Of a DNA stretch of 64,000 nucleotides, positions 53,933 through 62,480 are shown in pieces. The first letter of the stretch is position 1. The number at the start of each line of letters is the position of its first letter. The DNA comes from Hyphomicrobiales bacterium (GTDB lineage Bacteria; Pseudomonadota; Alphaproteobacteria; Rhizobiales; Rhizobiaceae). The stretch covers positions 372,001 to 436,000 of the forward strand of contig UBXG01000005.1 of NCBI GenBank assembly GCA_900469475.1. The letters run 5' to 3'. The position numbers and the translations under genes are program-made. The notes beneath the pieces were generated by a model. The model had not been told where the DNA came from, searched no databases, and saw nothing but the letters and a program-made list of their open reading frames with translations.

Positions 53933-55627
53933 ATGTACTCATATGTGCGTCGAGGAAACAGCCAGCCGGCCTGGCTGTTTCCCTTTGTTGTTGCCGTCGT
54001 GCTTTTGCTCAGTGTCCTGCCGCTGGCACGGCTGGCGTTTGCCGGCATCGAGGCGCTGCTTGGAGGCGGCACCTATGAACTCATCACCGATCCCTCGCTC
54101 TGGCGCTCGGCCTGGTACACGATCGAAACGGCCGTGCTCGGCACCATCGTTTCCGTCTTGCTCGGTTGCCTCTTCGCATTCCTGCTGACATTGACGGATC
54201 TCTCGGGCAGGGGACTTCTTGGCTTCCTCTTCGTGCTGCCTATGATGATCCCGCCGCAGGTAACGGCGCTAGCCTGGGTGCAGATGTCCGGGCCGTCGAG
54301 CCCTTTACTGAAAGCGCTACACATCGCGCCGCCGCTTGGCTCGCCGCAGCCGCTCTATTCTGTCGACGGCATTGCGCTGCTCTATGGCGTTCAGCATGCG
54401 CCGCTCGTCTATCTCGCCCTGCGCGCCGGCTTGATGGCATTGCCGCGTGATGGCGTGGAGGCTGCAAGGCTTTCCGGCGCGTCCGGCCTGCGTGTCTTCC
54501 GCGATATCATTCTGCCCTTGTCTCTGCCCGGTGTCATTGCGGGCGCTGCGATTGCCTTCGTCTCGTCCATCGGCAATTTCGGCATTCCGGCGATCCTTGG
54601 CATTCCCGCCTCGATCTATACGCTCTCGACCTTGATCTTCACGAAGTTCTCCAATTTCGGGCCGAGGACATTCGGCGATATCGCCGTGCTGTCGACGATG
54701 ATCGCCGTCATTGCCGTTGCCGGCCTTGCCGTGCAGGGCAGAGCCTTGAAAGGGCGTGACTACCGCGTCATCGGCATTTCCGGCGCGACGGCTGCCTTTT
54801 CGCTCGGCCGTTGGCGCTATCTGGCGCTGCCGGTGCTCTATGCCATCCTCTTCGTCATGCTCGTTGCTCCCTTTCTGGCGCTGGTCGCAGGTGCACTTGT
54901 GCCGGCCTATGGCGTGCCTCTCACCGTCAAGACGGCATCGCTCAACGCATTTACGGAAATCCTGTTTCGGCAGAGCATAACGCGGACAGCCTTCTCCAAT
55001 TCGCTGTTTCTTGCGGGCACGACGGCGCTCGGTCTCCTTCTGGTGACAGTGCTCGCGGCTTATGCGCTGACGCGGCGTAAAGATATGCTGAGCCGCATCG
55101 TCGGCGGCATGATCGAGATTCCTTATTCGCTTCCGGGCATCATCATTGCCGTCTGCTTCATTCTGGTGTTCGCGGCACCGCTGCCGATCCTCAATGTCAC
55201 GCTCTACGGGACGATCTGGATCATCCTGCTTGCCTATTTTTCCGCCTACTTCGCCGTCAGCCTGAAGCCGGTCATGAGCGCCTTCCTGCAGCTTGATCCG
55301 GCATTGGAAGAGGCGGCGAGGCTTTCGGGGGCAGGCTTCTTCCGTCGTCTTGCAGACATCATCGTGCCTCTGATCGCGCCGGCGGCCGGTGCCTCCGTAA
55401 TCCTCGTCTTCCTGATCGCTTGCAACGAGCTGACCGTTTCAGCGCTTCTCTGGTCGGCCGGTACGCAGACGCTCGGCGTCGTCATCTACAATCTCGATGA
55501 CGGCGGCAGTGCCGATCTTGCCTCGGCCATGTCGGTCATCGTCGTCGCCATGGTCGTTATCATGATGGTGCTTCTGGAAATCATGGCCAAGCGCCTGCCG
55601 AAGGGAGTGCTGCCTTGGCGAAGCTGA
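53933..55627 (+). CDS. Iron-type ABC transporter, fused permease
   Basis: Single 564-residue membrane protein containing two permease halves (FbpB type) with about 12 hydrophobic segments. Each half has an EAA loop: ALPRDGVEAARLSGASGLRVFRDIILPLSLPGVIAG (about 170-205) and LDPALEEAARLSGAGFFRRLADIIVPLIAPAA (about 455-485). It starts 17 bases after the binding-protein gene and overlaps the ATPase start by 13 bases. Confidence 0.9.
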   Translation: MYSYVRRGNSQPAWLFPFVVAVVLLLSVLPLARLAFAGIEALLGGGTYELITDPSLWRSAWYTIETAVLGTIVSVLLGCLFAFLLTLTDLSGRGLLGFLFVLPMMIPPQVTALAWVQMSGPSSPLLKALHIAPPLGSPQPLYSVDGIALLYGVQHAPLVYLALRAGLMALPRDGVEAARLSGASGLRVFRDIILPLSLPGVIAGAAIAFVSSIGNFGIPAILGIPASIYTLSTLIFTKFSNFGPRTFGDIAVLSTMIAVIAVAGLAVQGRALKGRDYRVIGISGATAAFSLGRWRYLALPVLYAILFVMLVAPFLALVAGALVPAYGVPLTVKTASLNAFTEILFRQSITRTAFSNSLFLAGTTALGLLLVTVLAAYALTRRKDMLSRIVGGMIEIPYSLPGIIIAVCFILVFAAPLPILNVTLYGTIWIILLAYFSAYFAVSLKPVMSAFLQLDPALEEAARLSGAGFFRRLADIIVPLIAPAAGASVILVFLIACNELTVSALLWSAGTQTLGVVIYNLDDGGSADLASAMSVIVVAMVVIMMVLLEIMAKRLPKGVLPWRS

Positions 55628-56646
55628 TCCTCAATCATATCTGCAAGGATTTCGGCACGGGCGGCCGCGCCGCGGTCAATGCCTTGTCGCTCGATGTCCG
55701 CGAAGGCGGCTTCCTGGCGCTGCTCGGCCCCTCCGGCTGCGGCAAGACGACTGTGCTTCGAATGATCGCCGGTTTTGAGCAGCCGACCGATGGCTCCATC
55801 CATCTCGGCGAACGGCTGCTGGCGGATGCGGCGAGCATGCTGCCGCCGGAGCGGCGCAACATGGCGATGGTGTTCCAATCCTACGCGCTCTGGCCGCATA
55901 TGAACGTCGCCGATAATGTCGGCTATCCGCTCAAGGTGCGTGGCATCTCTGGCGAGCGTTATCGCGGGAAGGTGCGCGAGGCACTGGCGACCGTGCGCCT
56001 CGGCGATTATGCGGAACGCCGGCCCGCCGATCTCTCCGGCGGCCAACGGCAGCGCGTGGCGCTTGCTCGCTGCCTGGTGACATCGCCCGATGTCGTGCTG
56101 TTGGACGAGCCACTCGCCAATCTCGACCGCCATCTGAAGAAGGAGATGGAGGAGACCTTTCGCGAATTTCACCAGCGCTCCGGTGCCACCATGATTTATG
56201 TCACCCATGACCAGAGCGAAGCGATGGCGCTCGCGACCGACGTTGCCGTCATGTCCGAAGGGCGGCTCCTGCAGGTGGCGCCGCCGGCGGAGATCTATGC
56301 GCGCCCCGAAGGGAAAATGGTCGGCGGATTGGTCGGGCAGGGTGCCATCCTATCGATGGCTTTTCCCGATGGCGGTCCACGCCGTATCGATTGGCCGTTC
56401 TTCCGAGACTTGTGGGAGAATGGGGCAGGCGGCTCGGCCAGAGCGGATATCCTTGTGCGCCCTGAGGACGTGGTTGCCGATGGGGAGGGCATTTCATGCC
56501 GTGTCGATTCCATTCTTTATCAGGGCGAGCGCTATGCGCTGAGGCTGTCGATGCCGGATGGACAGGTGCTGCGCGCCTATAGCCGCGAGGCTGTTGCCGT
56601 GGGCGATGATTATCGGGTCGCGATCCGCTCCGCCTGGCGGCTTTGA
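55615..56646 (+). CDS. Iron-type ABC transporter, ATP-binding protein
   Basis: ATPase of 343 residues energising the importer. Walker A LLGPSGCGKTT (about 38-48), signature LSGGQRQRVALARCLV, Walker B DVVLLDEPLANLDRHL and H-loop IYVTHDQSEAMAL are all present. The C-terminal TOBE-like region (about 240-343) includes RADILVRPEDVVAD. The start is TTG at 55615 inside the permease end, preceded by AAGGGAG. FbpC/PotA-type. Confidence 0.91.
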   Translation: MAKLILNHICKDFGTGGRAAVNALSLDVREGGFLALLGPSGCGKTTVLRMIAGFEQPTDGSIHLGERLLADAASMLPPERRNMAMVFQSYALWPHMNVADNVGYPLKVRGISGERYRGKVREALATVRLGDYAERRPADLSGGQRQRVALARCLVTSPDVVLLDEPLANLDRHLKKEMEETFREFHQRSGATMIYVTHDQSEAMALATDVAVMSEGRLLQVAPPAEIYARPEGKMVGGLVGQGAILSMAFPDGGPRRIDWPFFRDLWENGAGGSARADILVRPEDVVADGEGISCRVDSILYQGERYALRLSMPDGQVLRAYSREAVAVGDDYRVAIRSAWRL

Positions 56647-56722
56647 TCGGTAGGGGACAAGATGGTTGTTCCCCGTCGCCTCCTATGCTTGATTTGCTCG
56701 ACGTCACGAAGGGGAGTCGCGC

Positions 56723-57718
56723 ATGTCCGATCATAGCTTTCCGATTTTCGATCTCGGCGCTTTCGAAGCAGCCGATCATGACGAGAAGAAGCGGCTTGGT
56801 GTGGAGGTGGATCGGATATGCCGCTCGACCGGCTTTCTGGCGATTGCCAACCACGGTGTCGCAGATGCCGTGATCGCCGAGGTGTGGAAGAAGACGCAGG
56901 TCTTCTTCGATCTGCCGCCCGAGGTGAAGCAGCGCGCCAAGACCCTCTATCCCGGCTATCCCTACGGCTATCTCGGACCGGGCACGGAGGCGCTGGCAAA
57001 ATCCCGTAACGTGGACACGCCGCCGGACTTGAAGGAGAGCTTCAATGGCGGCCCTCTTTCCATTCCCGCAGGCATGAACGATCCGGAAGCGCTCGGCTTC
57101 TGCTATGCTGCCACCATCTGGCCGGAAGAGCCTGATGGATTCGTGGAGGCATGGAAGGCCTATTATGGGGCGATGGAAGATCTCGCGGCGCGTATCATGC
57201 GTGTCTTCGCAACGGCGCTCGGCCTCGATGAACATTTCTTCGATTCCTATGTCGATGCTCCGATCAGTGCGCTGAGGGCATTGAATTATCCCGAACAGCA
57301 TGTGCCACCGCAGCCGGGCCAGCTTCGCGCCGGCGCGCATACCGATTACGGCAGCCTGACGATCCTCCTGCCGCAACCCGGCTCGAAAGGGCTAGAGATC
57401 ATCGCCCCTGATGGCAACTGGATGCCGGTACCGCCGATGGAGGGTGCTTTCGTCATCAACATCGGTGACCTGATGGCGCTCTGGACCAACGATCGCTGGG
57501 TGTCCACGGTGCATCGTGTCGTCAACCCGCCGCCGGAAGAGGGCGGCATGCAGCGCCGCCAGTCTCTTGCCTTCTTCCACCAGCCGAACTGGTTTGCCGA
57601 AATCGCCTGCCTGCCGTCGTGCCTGAAGGATGGCGAGGAGCCGAAATATGCTCCCGTTCTTTCCGGCCCGTATCTGATGGGCAAGTTCAAATCGACTGTT
57701 ACCGCCAAGGTCGGATGA
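56723..57718 (+). CDS. 2-oxoglutarate/Fe(II)-dependent oxygenase (isopenicillin N synthase family)
   Basis: Non-haem iron oxygenase of 331 residues. The N-terminal DIOX_N part has FPIFDLGAFEAADHDEKKRLGVEVDRICRSTGFLAIANHG. The catalytic core has the metal triad His-x-Asp in RAGAHTDYGSLTILLPQ and His in WVSTVHRVVNPP, with the cosubstrate Arg in RRQSLAFFHQPN. Rhizobial relatives are annotated as oxidoreductases of unknown substrate. Follows the ABC transporter by 76 bases, so the importer may bring in its substrate, though that is speculation. Confidence 0.88.
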   Translation: MSDHSFPIFDLGAFEAADHDEKKRLGVEVDRICRSTGFLAIANHGVADAVIAEVWKKTQVFFDLPPEVKQRAKTLYPGYPYGYLGPGTEALAKSRNVDTPPDLKESFNGGPLSIPAGMNDPEALGFCYAATIWPEEPDGFVEAWKAYYGAMEDLAARIMRVFATALGLDEHFFDSYVDAPISALRALNYPEQHVPPQPGQLRAGAHTDYGSLTILLPQPGSKGLEIIAPDGNWMPVPPMEGAFVINIGDLMALWTNDRWVSTVHRVVNPPPEEGGMQRRQSLAFFHQPNWFAEIACLPSCLKDGEEPKYAPVLSGPYLMGKFKSTVTAKVG

Positions 57719-57766
57719 TGCGAGTATAATTAGCCGGCTCACATTTTTCTTAAACTGGAATGCTTC

Positions 57767-58882
57767 ATGTCCCTGCGCCTCGCGACTTTCAATGTCGAAA
57801 ATCTTCTGACCCGTTTCGATTACACTGGTTTTCGCAATCAGCTGCGCCAGGATCGCGTATTGCAGCTCTTCGATGTCCGTAATGAAGAGATCTATCAGCA
57901 GCTGGAAGCAGCGCGTGTGATTGCGGCGACTGACGACACCAGGCAGATGACCGCGCTTGCGATCGCAGATGCGGATGCCGACATCATCTGCCTGCAGGAG
58001 GTCGACAACATGGCGGCGCTGCAGGCTTTCGAATATGGCTATCTCTACCGCATGGTCGGCAATGGCTACCGGCAGAAATTCCTGATCGAAGGCAATGACA
58101 GCCGCGGCATCGATGTCGCCGTGATGATGCGCGAGGAAACGCGCGACGGCCAGCCGATCGTGCTTAACGACATCAAGAGTCACGCTATGGTGACCTACGG
58201 CAATTTCGGCCTTTTCAACGACGAGCTTGCGGAGCTCGGCCTTCATTCGGAGGACAAGATCTTCAAGCGCGATTGCCTGGAGCTGCACCTCCATATTGGT
58301 GGCGTTCCGTTTTCGCTCTATGTCATCCATCTGAAATCGATGGGACCTGCACGCGAAGGCGTGGATGGACGTCATGCGACCATGCCGATCCGCCGAGCCG
58401 AGACCATGGCGGTTCGCCGCATCATCGAAGATCGCTTCGGGGCTGGCCACACGGCGACGAAGAATTTCGCCATCTGCGGCGACATGAACGACTATCAGGA
58501 ATGGATCGACGTCATCGGCACACGCCGCACCGGCTATCGTTTTGAGCCGCGCGGCGAGGAGAAGGGCAGCGCCCTCGATGTTTTCAGCCATGATGGTTTT
58601 GCGGAGAACGTCGTGCGGCGGCGAGAGGAGCTTGACCGCTGGACGCTTTACCACGCCCGAGGGCCGCAGGAGCAGCGGCTTTGCCAGCTTGACTACATCT
58701 GGCTCTCTCCGGCGCTGGCACGCGCCAATGCAACGCGCATGCCCGATATCATCCGCTCGGGCCAGCCTTTCCGCACTATTTTCCCACCGGGGCAGGAGGT
58801 GGAGCGCTATCCGCGCGTCGGCTGGGACAGGCCGAAAGCCTCAGACCATTGCCCCGTCGTCATGACATTGGATTTGATATGA
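57767..58882 (+). CDS. Endonuclease/exonuclease/phosphatase (EEP) family protein
   Basis: Mg-dependent hydrolase of 371 residues with a DNase I-like fold. Motifs are LRLATFNVENLL (metal Asn), ADIICLQEVDNMAALQAFEYGY (catalytic Glu), FSLYVIHLKSMGP (His), FAICGDMNDYQEW (Asp and Asn) and KASDHCPVVMTLDL (His-Asp). No signal peptide is seen, so it is cytoplasmic. Substrate may be DNA, a phosphoinositide-like ester or another phosphodiester. The next gene starts within its last codons (ATGA). Confidence 0.88.
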   Translation: MSLRLATFNVENLLTRFDYTGFRNQLRQDRVLQLFDVRNEEIYQQLEAARVIAATDDTRQMTALAIADADADIICLQEVDNMAALQAFEYGYLYRMVGNGYRQKFLIEGNDSRGIDVAVMMREETRDGQPIVLNDIKSHAMVTYGNFGLFNDELAELGLHSEDKIFKRDCLELHLHIGGVPFSLYVIHLKSMGPAREGVDGRHATMPIRRAETMAVRRIIEDRFGAGHTATKNFAICGDMNDYQEWIDVIGTRRTGYRFEPRGEEKGSALDVFSHDGFAENVVRRREELDRWTLYHARGPQEQRLCQLDYIWLSPALARANATRMPDIIRSGQPFRTIFPPGQEVERYPRVGWDRPKASDHCPVVMTLDLI

Positions 58883-59619
58883 GCATCTCAGAACGGAACG
58901 ACATGGCCGGCTGGCCGCCGGAAGGCACCGTATTTCCCGTTTCCGGGATCGATCTTGCCGTGCTGCCAGGCGAGCATCCTTTCCACGTTCAGGAGTCTGC
59001 GGCGGCGCAGGAGAACTGGGCAAGGGAAATCGCCGCCAATCCAGCCCTCTTTGATGGGCGCATGATCTTCCAGCGTCGTCTTTCGCTTGCCGACGGCCTC
59101 GTCAGAGGTGAAGCCTATGTGACGCCTTTCTCGACCTTCCTTTGGTGGCGCAAGCAAAGCGAGCGGCACGGTGGCTTTCACCTTTTCGCATTTCCAGTGG
59201 CGGTATCGTCCGATGGTGCGATCATCGCGATCCGCATGGCGCCGCACACTGCCAATCCCGGCCAAATTTATTGCGCGGCTGGATCGATGGACGAAAATGA
59301 TATTGTCAACGACCACGCCGACGTCGCTGGCAATATGCGACGCGAGGTGCTGGAGGAAACCGGTCTGGATTTGAACAACGCGATCGCCGACCCTGGATAC
59401 TACGCAACCCATATGAATCGTTCCGTCACGCTCTTTCGGATTTTCCGCTTTCCGTGGACGGCCGAGGATATGCTTCGGCGCATCGAGGCGCATATACTGG
59501 TTTCCGAAGAGGACGAGGTCGATGGCGTGGTCGCAATCCGGTCAGCCGATCCCGCAGCGCACCGCTATAATGTCGCAATGCTGCCGATCCTCGCCTGGTT
59601 CTTTGGCAGCGACAAATAG
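58879..59619 (+). CDS. Nudix hydrolase-like protein
   Basis: Protein of 246 residues with a Nudix helix NMRREVLEETGLDLNNA near residues 152-168, which gives the metal-binding REVLEETG. The upstream part of the Nudix box is loose: the usual GG-x5-E is replaced by GSMDENDIVNDHADVAG. The N-terminal 100 residues are family-specific. Substrate is unknown, probably a nucleoside diphosphate derivative. Translationally coupled to the EEP gene by a 4-base overlap. Confidence 0.82.
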   Translation: MSISERNDMAGWPPEGTVFPVSGIDLAVLPGEHPFHVQESAAAQENWAREIAANPALFDGRMIFQRRLSLADGLVRGEAYVTPFSTFLWWRKQSERHGGFHLFAFPVAVSSDGAIIAIRMAPHTANPGQIYCAAGSMDENDIVNDHADVAGNMRREVLEETGLDLNNAIADPGYYATHMNRSVTLFRIFRFPWTAEDMLRRIEAHILVSEEDEVDGVVAIRSADPAAHRYNVAMLPILAWFFGSDK

Positions 59620-59687
59620 CTTGGGCTTGCGCTGGAGTCGCTTGCCGTTATGAATAATTAGGTCTGGAAGTATGGATGGAGGCCAGA

Positions 59688-60605
59688 TTGGCGCGCAGCT
59701 ACAGTGTCTATGATGTGTTCACCGACAACAAGCTGGCGGGCAATCCGCTCGCAATTATCTTCGATGCGGGGGACCTGAGCGATGAGGCAATGCAGGCGAT
59801 CGCCAGGGAGATGAACCTTTCCGAGACGGTCTTCGTGCTGCCGCCGCAAAATCCCGCCCACACGGCGAGCCTGCGCATATTCACGCCCGGTCGCGAACTG
59901 CCTTTTGCCGGGCATCCGACGGTCGGCACGGCGATCGCGTTGGCAGAGAAGGTCCATGCCAATCACGGCGGTGACCTCGATCTCGTTTCCGTTCTCGATG
60001 AGCGTGTCGGACCGGTGCGTTGCGCCATCAAGCTACGCCAGAACAAGGCGAGTTTTGCCGAGTTCGATCTACCGAAGAAGTCGCAGGAGATCCCGCTGCC
60101 GCTCGACAGGGCCGATATCGCCAATGCACTCAGCCTGAAGATCACCGAGATTGGCTTCGAGAACCATGTACCCTCCATATGGAGTGCCGGAGTGCCGTTT
60201 CTTCTGGTGCCGGTGCACGATGTCGGCGCGGCTGAAAGGCTGGAGTTCGATCTGCAGCTTTGGGAAAAGACGGTGCCCTTCGTCGATGGCGCGCTTGCTT
60301 CGGCTTTCATTTACTGCCGCGGCGGCGTCAATCACGTTGCCAAATTCCACGCGCGCATGTTCCCCGTCGGAATGGGTATCGTCGAGGACCCGGCGACGGG
60401 TGCTGCAGTGGCGGCGCTGTCCGGTGCGATCAATCAGTTCGATGCTTTGCCGGATGGGCATCATCCTGTCGTCATAGAGCAGGGCATCGAGATGGGGCGG
60501 CCATCGCTGATTCATCTTCACCTCGATATCAATGGCGGCATGATCGCCAATGCCCGCATCGGCGGCCAGGCGGTGCGTGTTGCATCAGGAATTCTTGAGC
60601 TTTGA
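59688..60605 (+). CDS. PhzF family isomerase/epimerase
   Basis: Enzyme of 305 residues with the two-lobed diaminopimelate epimerase-like fold. Motifs are [22 protein letters not shown], the catalytic Glu in [26 protein letters not shown] and the C-terminal [16 protein letters not shown]. PhzF itself isomerises a phenazine precursor, but most relatives act elsewhere and no phenazine genes are present. TTG 59688 is favoured because GGAGG lies just upstream; ATG 59676 lacks such a site. Confidence 0.87.
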   Translation: MARSYSVYDVFTDNKLAGNPLAIIFDAGDLSDEAMQAIAREMNLSETVFVLPPQNPAHTASLRIFTPGRELPFAGHPTVGTAIALAEKVHANHGGDLDLVSVLDERVGPVRCAIKLRQNKASFAEFDLPKKSQEIPLPLDRADIANALSLKITEIGFENHVPSIWSAGVPFLLVPVHDVGAAERLEFDLQLWEKTVPFVDGALASAFIYCRGGVNHVAKFHARMFPVGMGIVEDPATGAAVAALSGAINQFDALPDGHHPVVIEQGIEMGRPSLIHLHLDINGGMIANARIGGQAVRVASGILEL

Positions 60606-60673
60606 TTTCATTGAGTTTTCTGCCGCGCCTGAAATTTTTTTGACAAAAAAACAAAGAAAATTCGTCTGGCCGC

Positions 60674-60702
60674 TGGACAATCAAACCGATCCTATTTATA
60701 TG
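60674..60702 (+). promoter_or_regulatory. Predicted promoter of tRNA-Lys
   Basis: TGGACA (60674-60679), 17-base spacer, TATATG (60697-60702). Transcription would start near 60709, about 20 bases before the tRNA. Confidence 0.5.
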
Positions 60703-60729
60703 CCCGGTCACGCCGCCAGCAAGCGGTAC

Positions 60730-60805
<76 letters not shown>

Positions 60806-61081
60806 AAAACTCCTTGAAATCGTTAGTTAATTCGAAACGTCTCGAGGGTTTTCGGCTGCGCGGATTCCAGCAGATTGGAAACGGTTTCCAATTCAAGTTC
60901 CGTGCTATTCCGGAATGCAGCGGGCTTGATCTCGCTCCAGCGGCTTTCCATGAGCTTCATCGTATCCCGCGCTAAACTCCGTAGCGCGACGTCCCTCCCG
61001 TACTTCAGCATAAGAGAGGTGTTCGTGCGCGGTTCTTCTCCCGATCGGACAGCGATCGACGTTGTCGGTCGGGTTGTCGCT
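60806..61081. other. Spacer after tRNA-Lys
   Basis: About 275 bases. A minus-strand frame of 62 codons (60823-61011) exists but has no good ribosome-binding site and no family I recognise. A 19-base dyad lies at 60874-60892. No duplicated tRNA 3' end was seen, so there is no evidence of an integrated element. Confidence 0.35.
60874..60892. promoter_or_regulatory. Perfect 9-bp dyad resembling a LacI-type operator
   Basis: ATTGGAAAC-G-GTTTCCAAT, perfectly symmetric around one base. The TTGGAAAC half-site resembles LacI/GalR operators. No LacI gene or obvious target gene is close, so function is uncertain. Confidence 0.4.
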
Positions 61082-61378
61082 CTAGTCGGAAAGCCTGCCT
61101 AGCAGAAGGCCGGTAAATAAGCCGAGGAGCGCCGTCACGATCAGGACGGAGCTTGTTGCTGTCGGATTTTCCTTTGCGGCCTGCACTACGTTCCGGCCCT
61201 CGGAGCGGGCATGATCCGCGATGTTTGCAACTTTTCCCTTTGCTGAAGAAAGGGCCTCGTCCGCGCGGTCCGAGGCGCTATCGATCCGCTTTGCCAAATC
61301 GGTGGAGAGCCTATCGATCTGGCTGCGGAGTTCATCGATCTGCGCATTGATGTCCTTGTCCAGCGAGATGTCGGCCAT
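61082..61378 (-). CDS. ElaB/DUF883-like membrane-anchored protein
   Basis: A 98-residue protein. The first about 70 residues form an amphipathic coiled coil (DINAQIDELRSQIDRLSTDLAKRID, ALSSAKGKVANIADHARSEG). A C-terminal membrane anchor (SSVLIVTALLGLFTGLLLGRL) follows. This layout matches the ElaB/YqjD/DUF883 group of inner-membrane proteins, some of which bind ribosomes in stationary phase. AGGAGGG-type site precedes the ATG at 61378. Assignment is by architecture, not strong sequence identity. Confidence 0.72.
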   Translation of the reverse strand: MADISLDKDINAQIDELRSQIDRLSTDLAKRIDSASDRADEALSSAKGKVANIADHARSEGRNVVQAAKENPTATSSVLIVTALLGLFTGLLLGRLSD

Positions 61379-61514
61379 GATGCCCTCCTTGATTGCGGGT
61401 AAGTTCCTCCAGGAACGAATGAAGGCTTGCTTTGGTTCCCATCAGGTTGAACGACGTCTTTCGCAGTTGGAGAAGTTTTGAAACGGCCACGAAGCGACCG
61501 ATATGCCAATGGCT

Positions 61515-61721
61515 TCAGCGTAGATGCAGGAGAAACGCGGTTGGCGCTGATATCGACATCGTGAAAAGAAATAGGGAAAGCCCATATTTCAGTCTTCGCA
61601 TTCGGCGCGTCTTGATGCCGTCCCAGTCATATCCCATAAGTATATCCTGTTTGCTTCGTGCTTTATTGATGCTGGAAATATCCCATGAATTGTTTGCGCG
61701 AAGCTTGTGAATTGTTTTCAT
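61515..61721 (-). CDS. Small hypothetical membrane protein
   Basis: Frame of about 68 residues starting MKTIHKLRANNSWDISSINK. It has a basic middle (GIKTRRMRRLKYG) and a C-terminal hydrophobic segment (LSLFLFTMSISAPTAFLLHL). No family is recognised and no clear Shine-Dalgarno is seen; an in-frame TTG at 61754 is the alternative start. Lies in an AT-richer patch. It may be real or a chance frame. Confidence 0.35.
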   Translation of the reverse strand: MKTIHKLRANNSWDISSINKARSKQDILMGYDWDGIKTRRMRRLKYGLSLFLFTMSISAPTAFLLHLR

Positions 61722-61754
61722 CGGAACGATGAATAAATACATCGGATTATACAA

Positions 61755-62071
61755 TCCTATACTGCAATTTTTCTTTGGTTTTGCAAGTATAATCGAGGAG
61801 GTCCATTATTAAGCTAGAAGTAGTGAGTTTGGACCCTATCGTAGACCTTGCGCGAGCTACAATCTCTGATTTGACTGAACATCCAGCCGGGCACTGATCG
61901 CGCATCAACCAGTCTACATCACCAGATTATGCTGTTGCTGTAAGCGACGCCCGCGCCTGCGCTCGGATAGGCCGGGCCGGCCAACGGAGCTTTCCGGTGA
62001 TCACTCCGCGTTCAAATAACGTCAGACATGTCCGGCCGATGGCAATGGCCATCGCTTTCGGCCATGTGCGT
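61755..62071. other. AT-richer non-coding stretch
   Basis: About 317 bases with no convincing gene. A consensus -10 TATAAT (61788-61793) is followed by GAGGAGG at 61795-61801. After that a short open frame runs with ATT or GTG as the only possible starts (reading about IKLEVVSLDPIVDLA until a TGA near 61895). A GGCCGGGCCGGCC dyad is near 61970. It could be a decayed gene. Confidence 0.3.
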
Positions 62072-62176
62072 TCAAGGCTTCCTATATCCACCTTCCATGA
62101 CGCTGAATACAAAAATAGCGGCCAGAATCACAATCAGCGTATAATCGAAGGCGGAGAGCAGGCGAAGCAGTTCCAT
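62072..62176 (-). CDS. 34-residue single-span membrane peptide
   Basis: Short frame starting MELLRLLSAFDYTLIVILAA and ending MEGGYRKP. It carries one membrane helix (about residues 12-27) and a basic tail. The ATG is preceded by a near-perfect GGGAGGAG with 7-base spacing, the strongest ribosome-binding site in this patch, which argues it is translated. It does not match KdpF or CydX, the small proteins I know. A longer in-frame extension to 62311 has no such site and no membrane logic. Confidence 0.6.
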   Translation of the reverse strand: MELLRLLSAFDYTLIVILAAIFVFSVMEGGYRKP

Positions 62177-62480
62177 GATGTTTCTCCTCCCACAGAGAAC
62201 ACGAACCAGAACAACCGCCAGTATGTTCCTCCCGCGGGCGTATGCCAAGTTTTTTGCATCCTGCGGTGCAAAAACAATGTTGTGCGAGGCACAATAACCA
62301 GTTGTTTCCAAAGAGATATCAGCACTCTATTAACTGCTACTGGTTGCGGCGAGGGAGCGCGCGCGCTGCAATCGTATTGTCAACAAATTTTATAGAGTAT
62401 AGCATCGACACAGTGATAAGTCCGATTGCCCAACTCTTGCAGAGATCACCTGGTGCGATCGATTTGGAGGGAGTTGGCTA
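62177..62480. other. Intergenic region before FAD protein
   Basis: About 300 bases that must hold promoters for the small membrane peptide (minus) and the FAD-binding gene (plus). TTGTCA (near 62378) and TATAGC (near 62399) form a weak plus-strand promoter with a short 15-base spacer. No gene is supported. Confidence 0.35.

Noticed and set aside
57392..58654. 420-codon minus-strand open frame opposite the oxygenase and EEP genes
   Set aside because: It spans the boundary of two well-supported plus-strand genes and shows no motif.
59676..60605. PhzF gene as evidence of phenazine synthesis
   Set aside because: No phzA-G partners are present; PhzF-family members are common stand-alone isomerases.
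60823..61011. 62-codon minus-strand frame after tRNA-Lys
   Set aside because: Composition is protein-like, but there is no ribosome-binding site, no known family, and it overlaps another open frame on the plus strand. Left uncalled rather than assigned.
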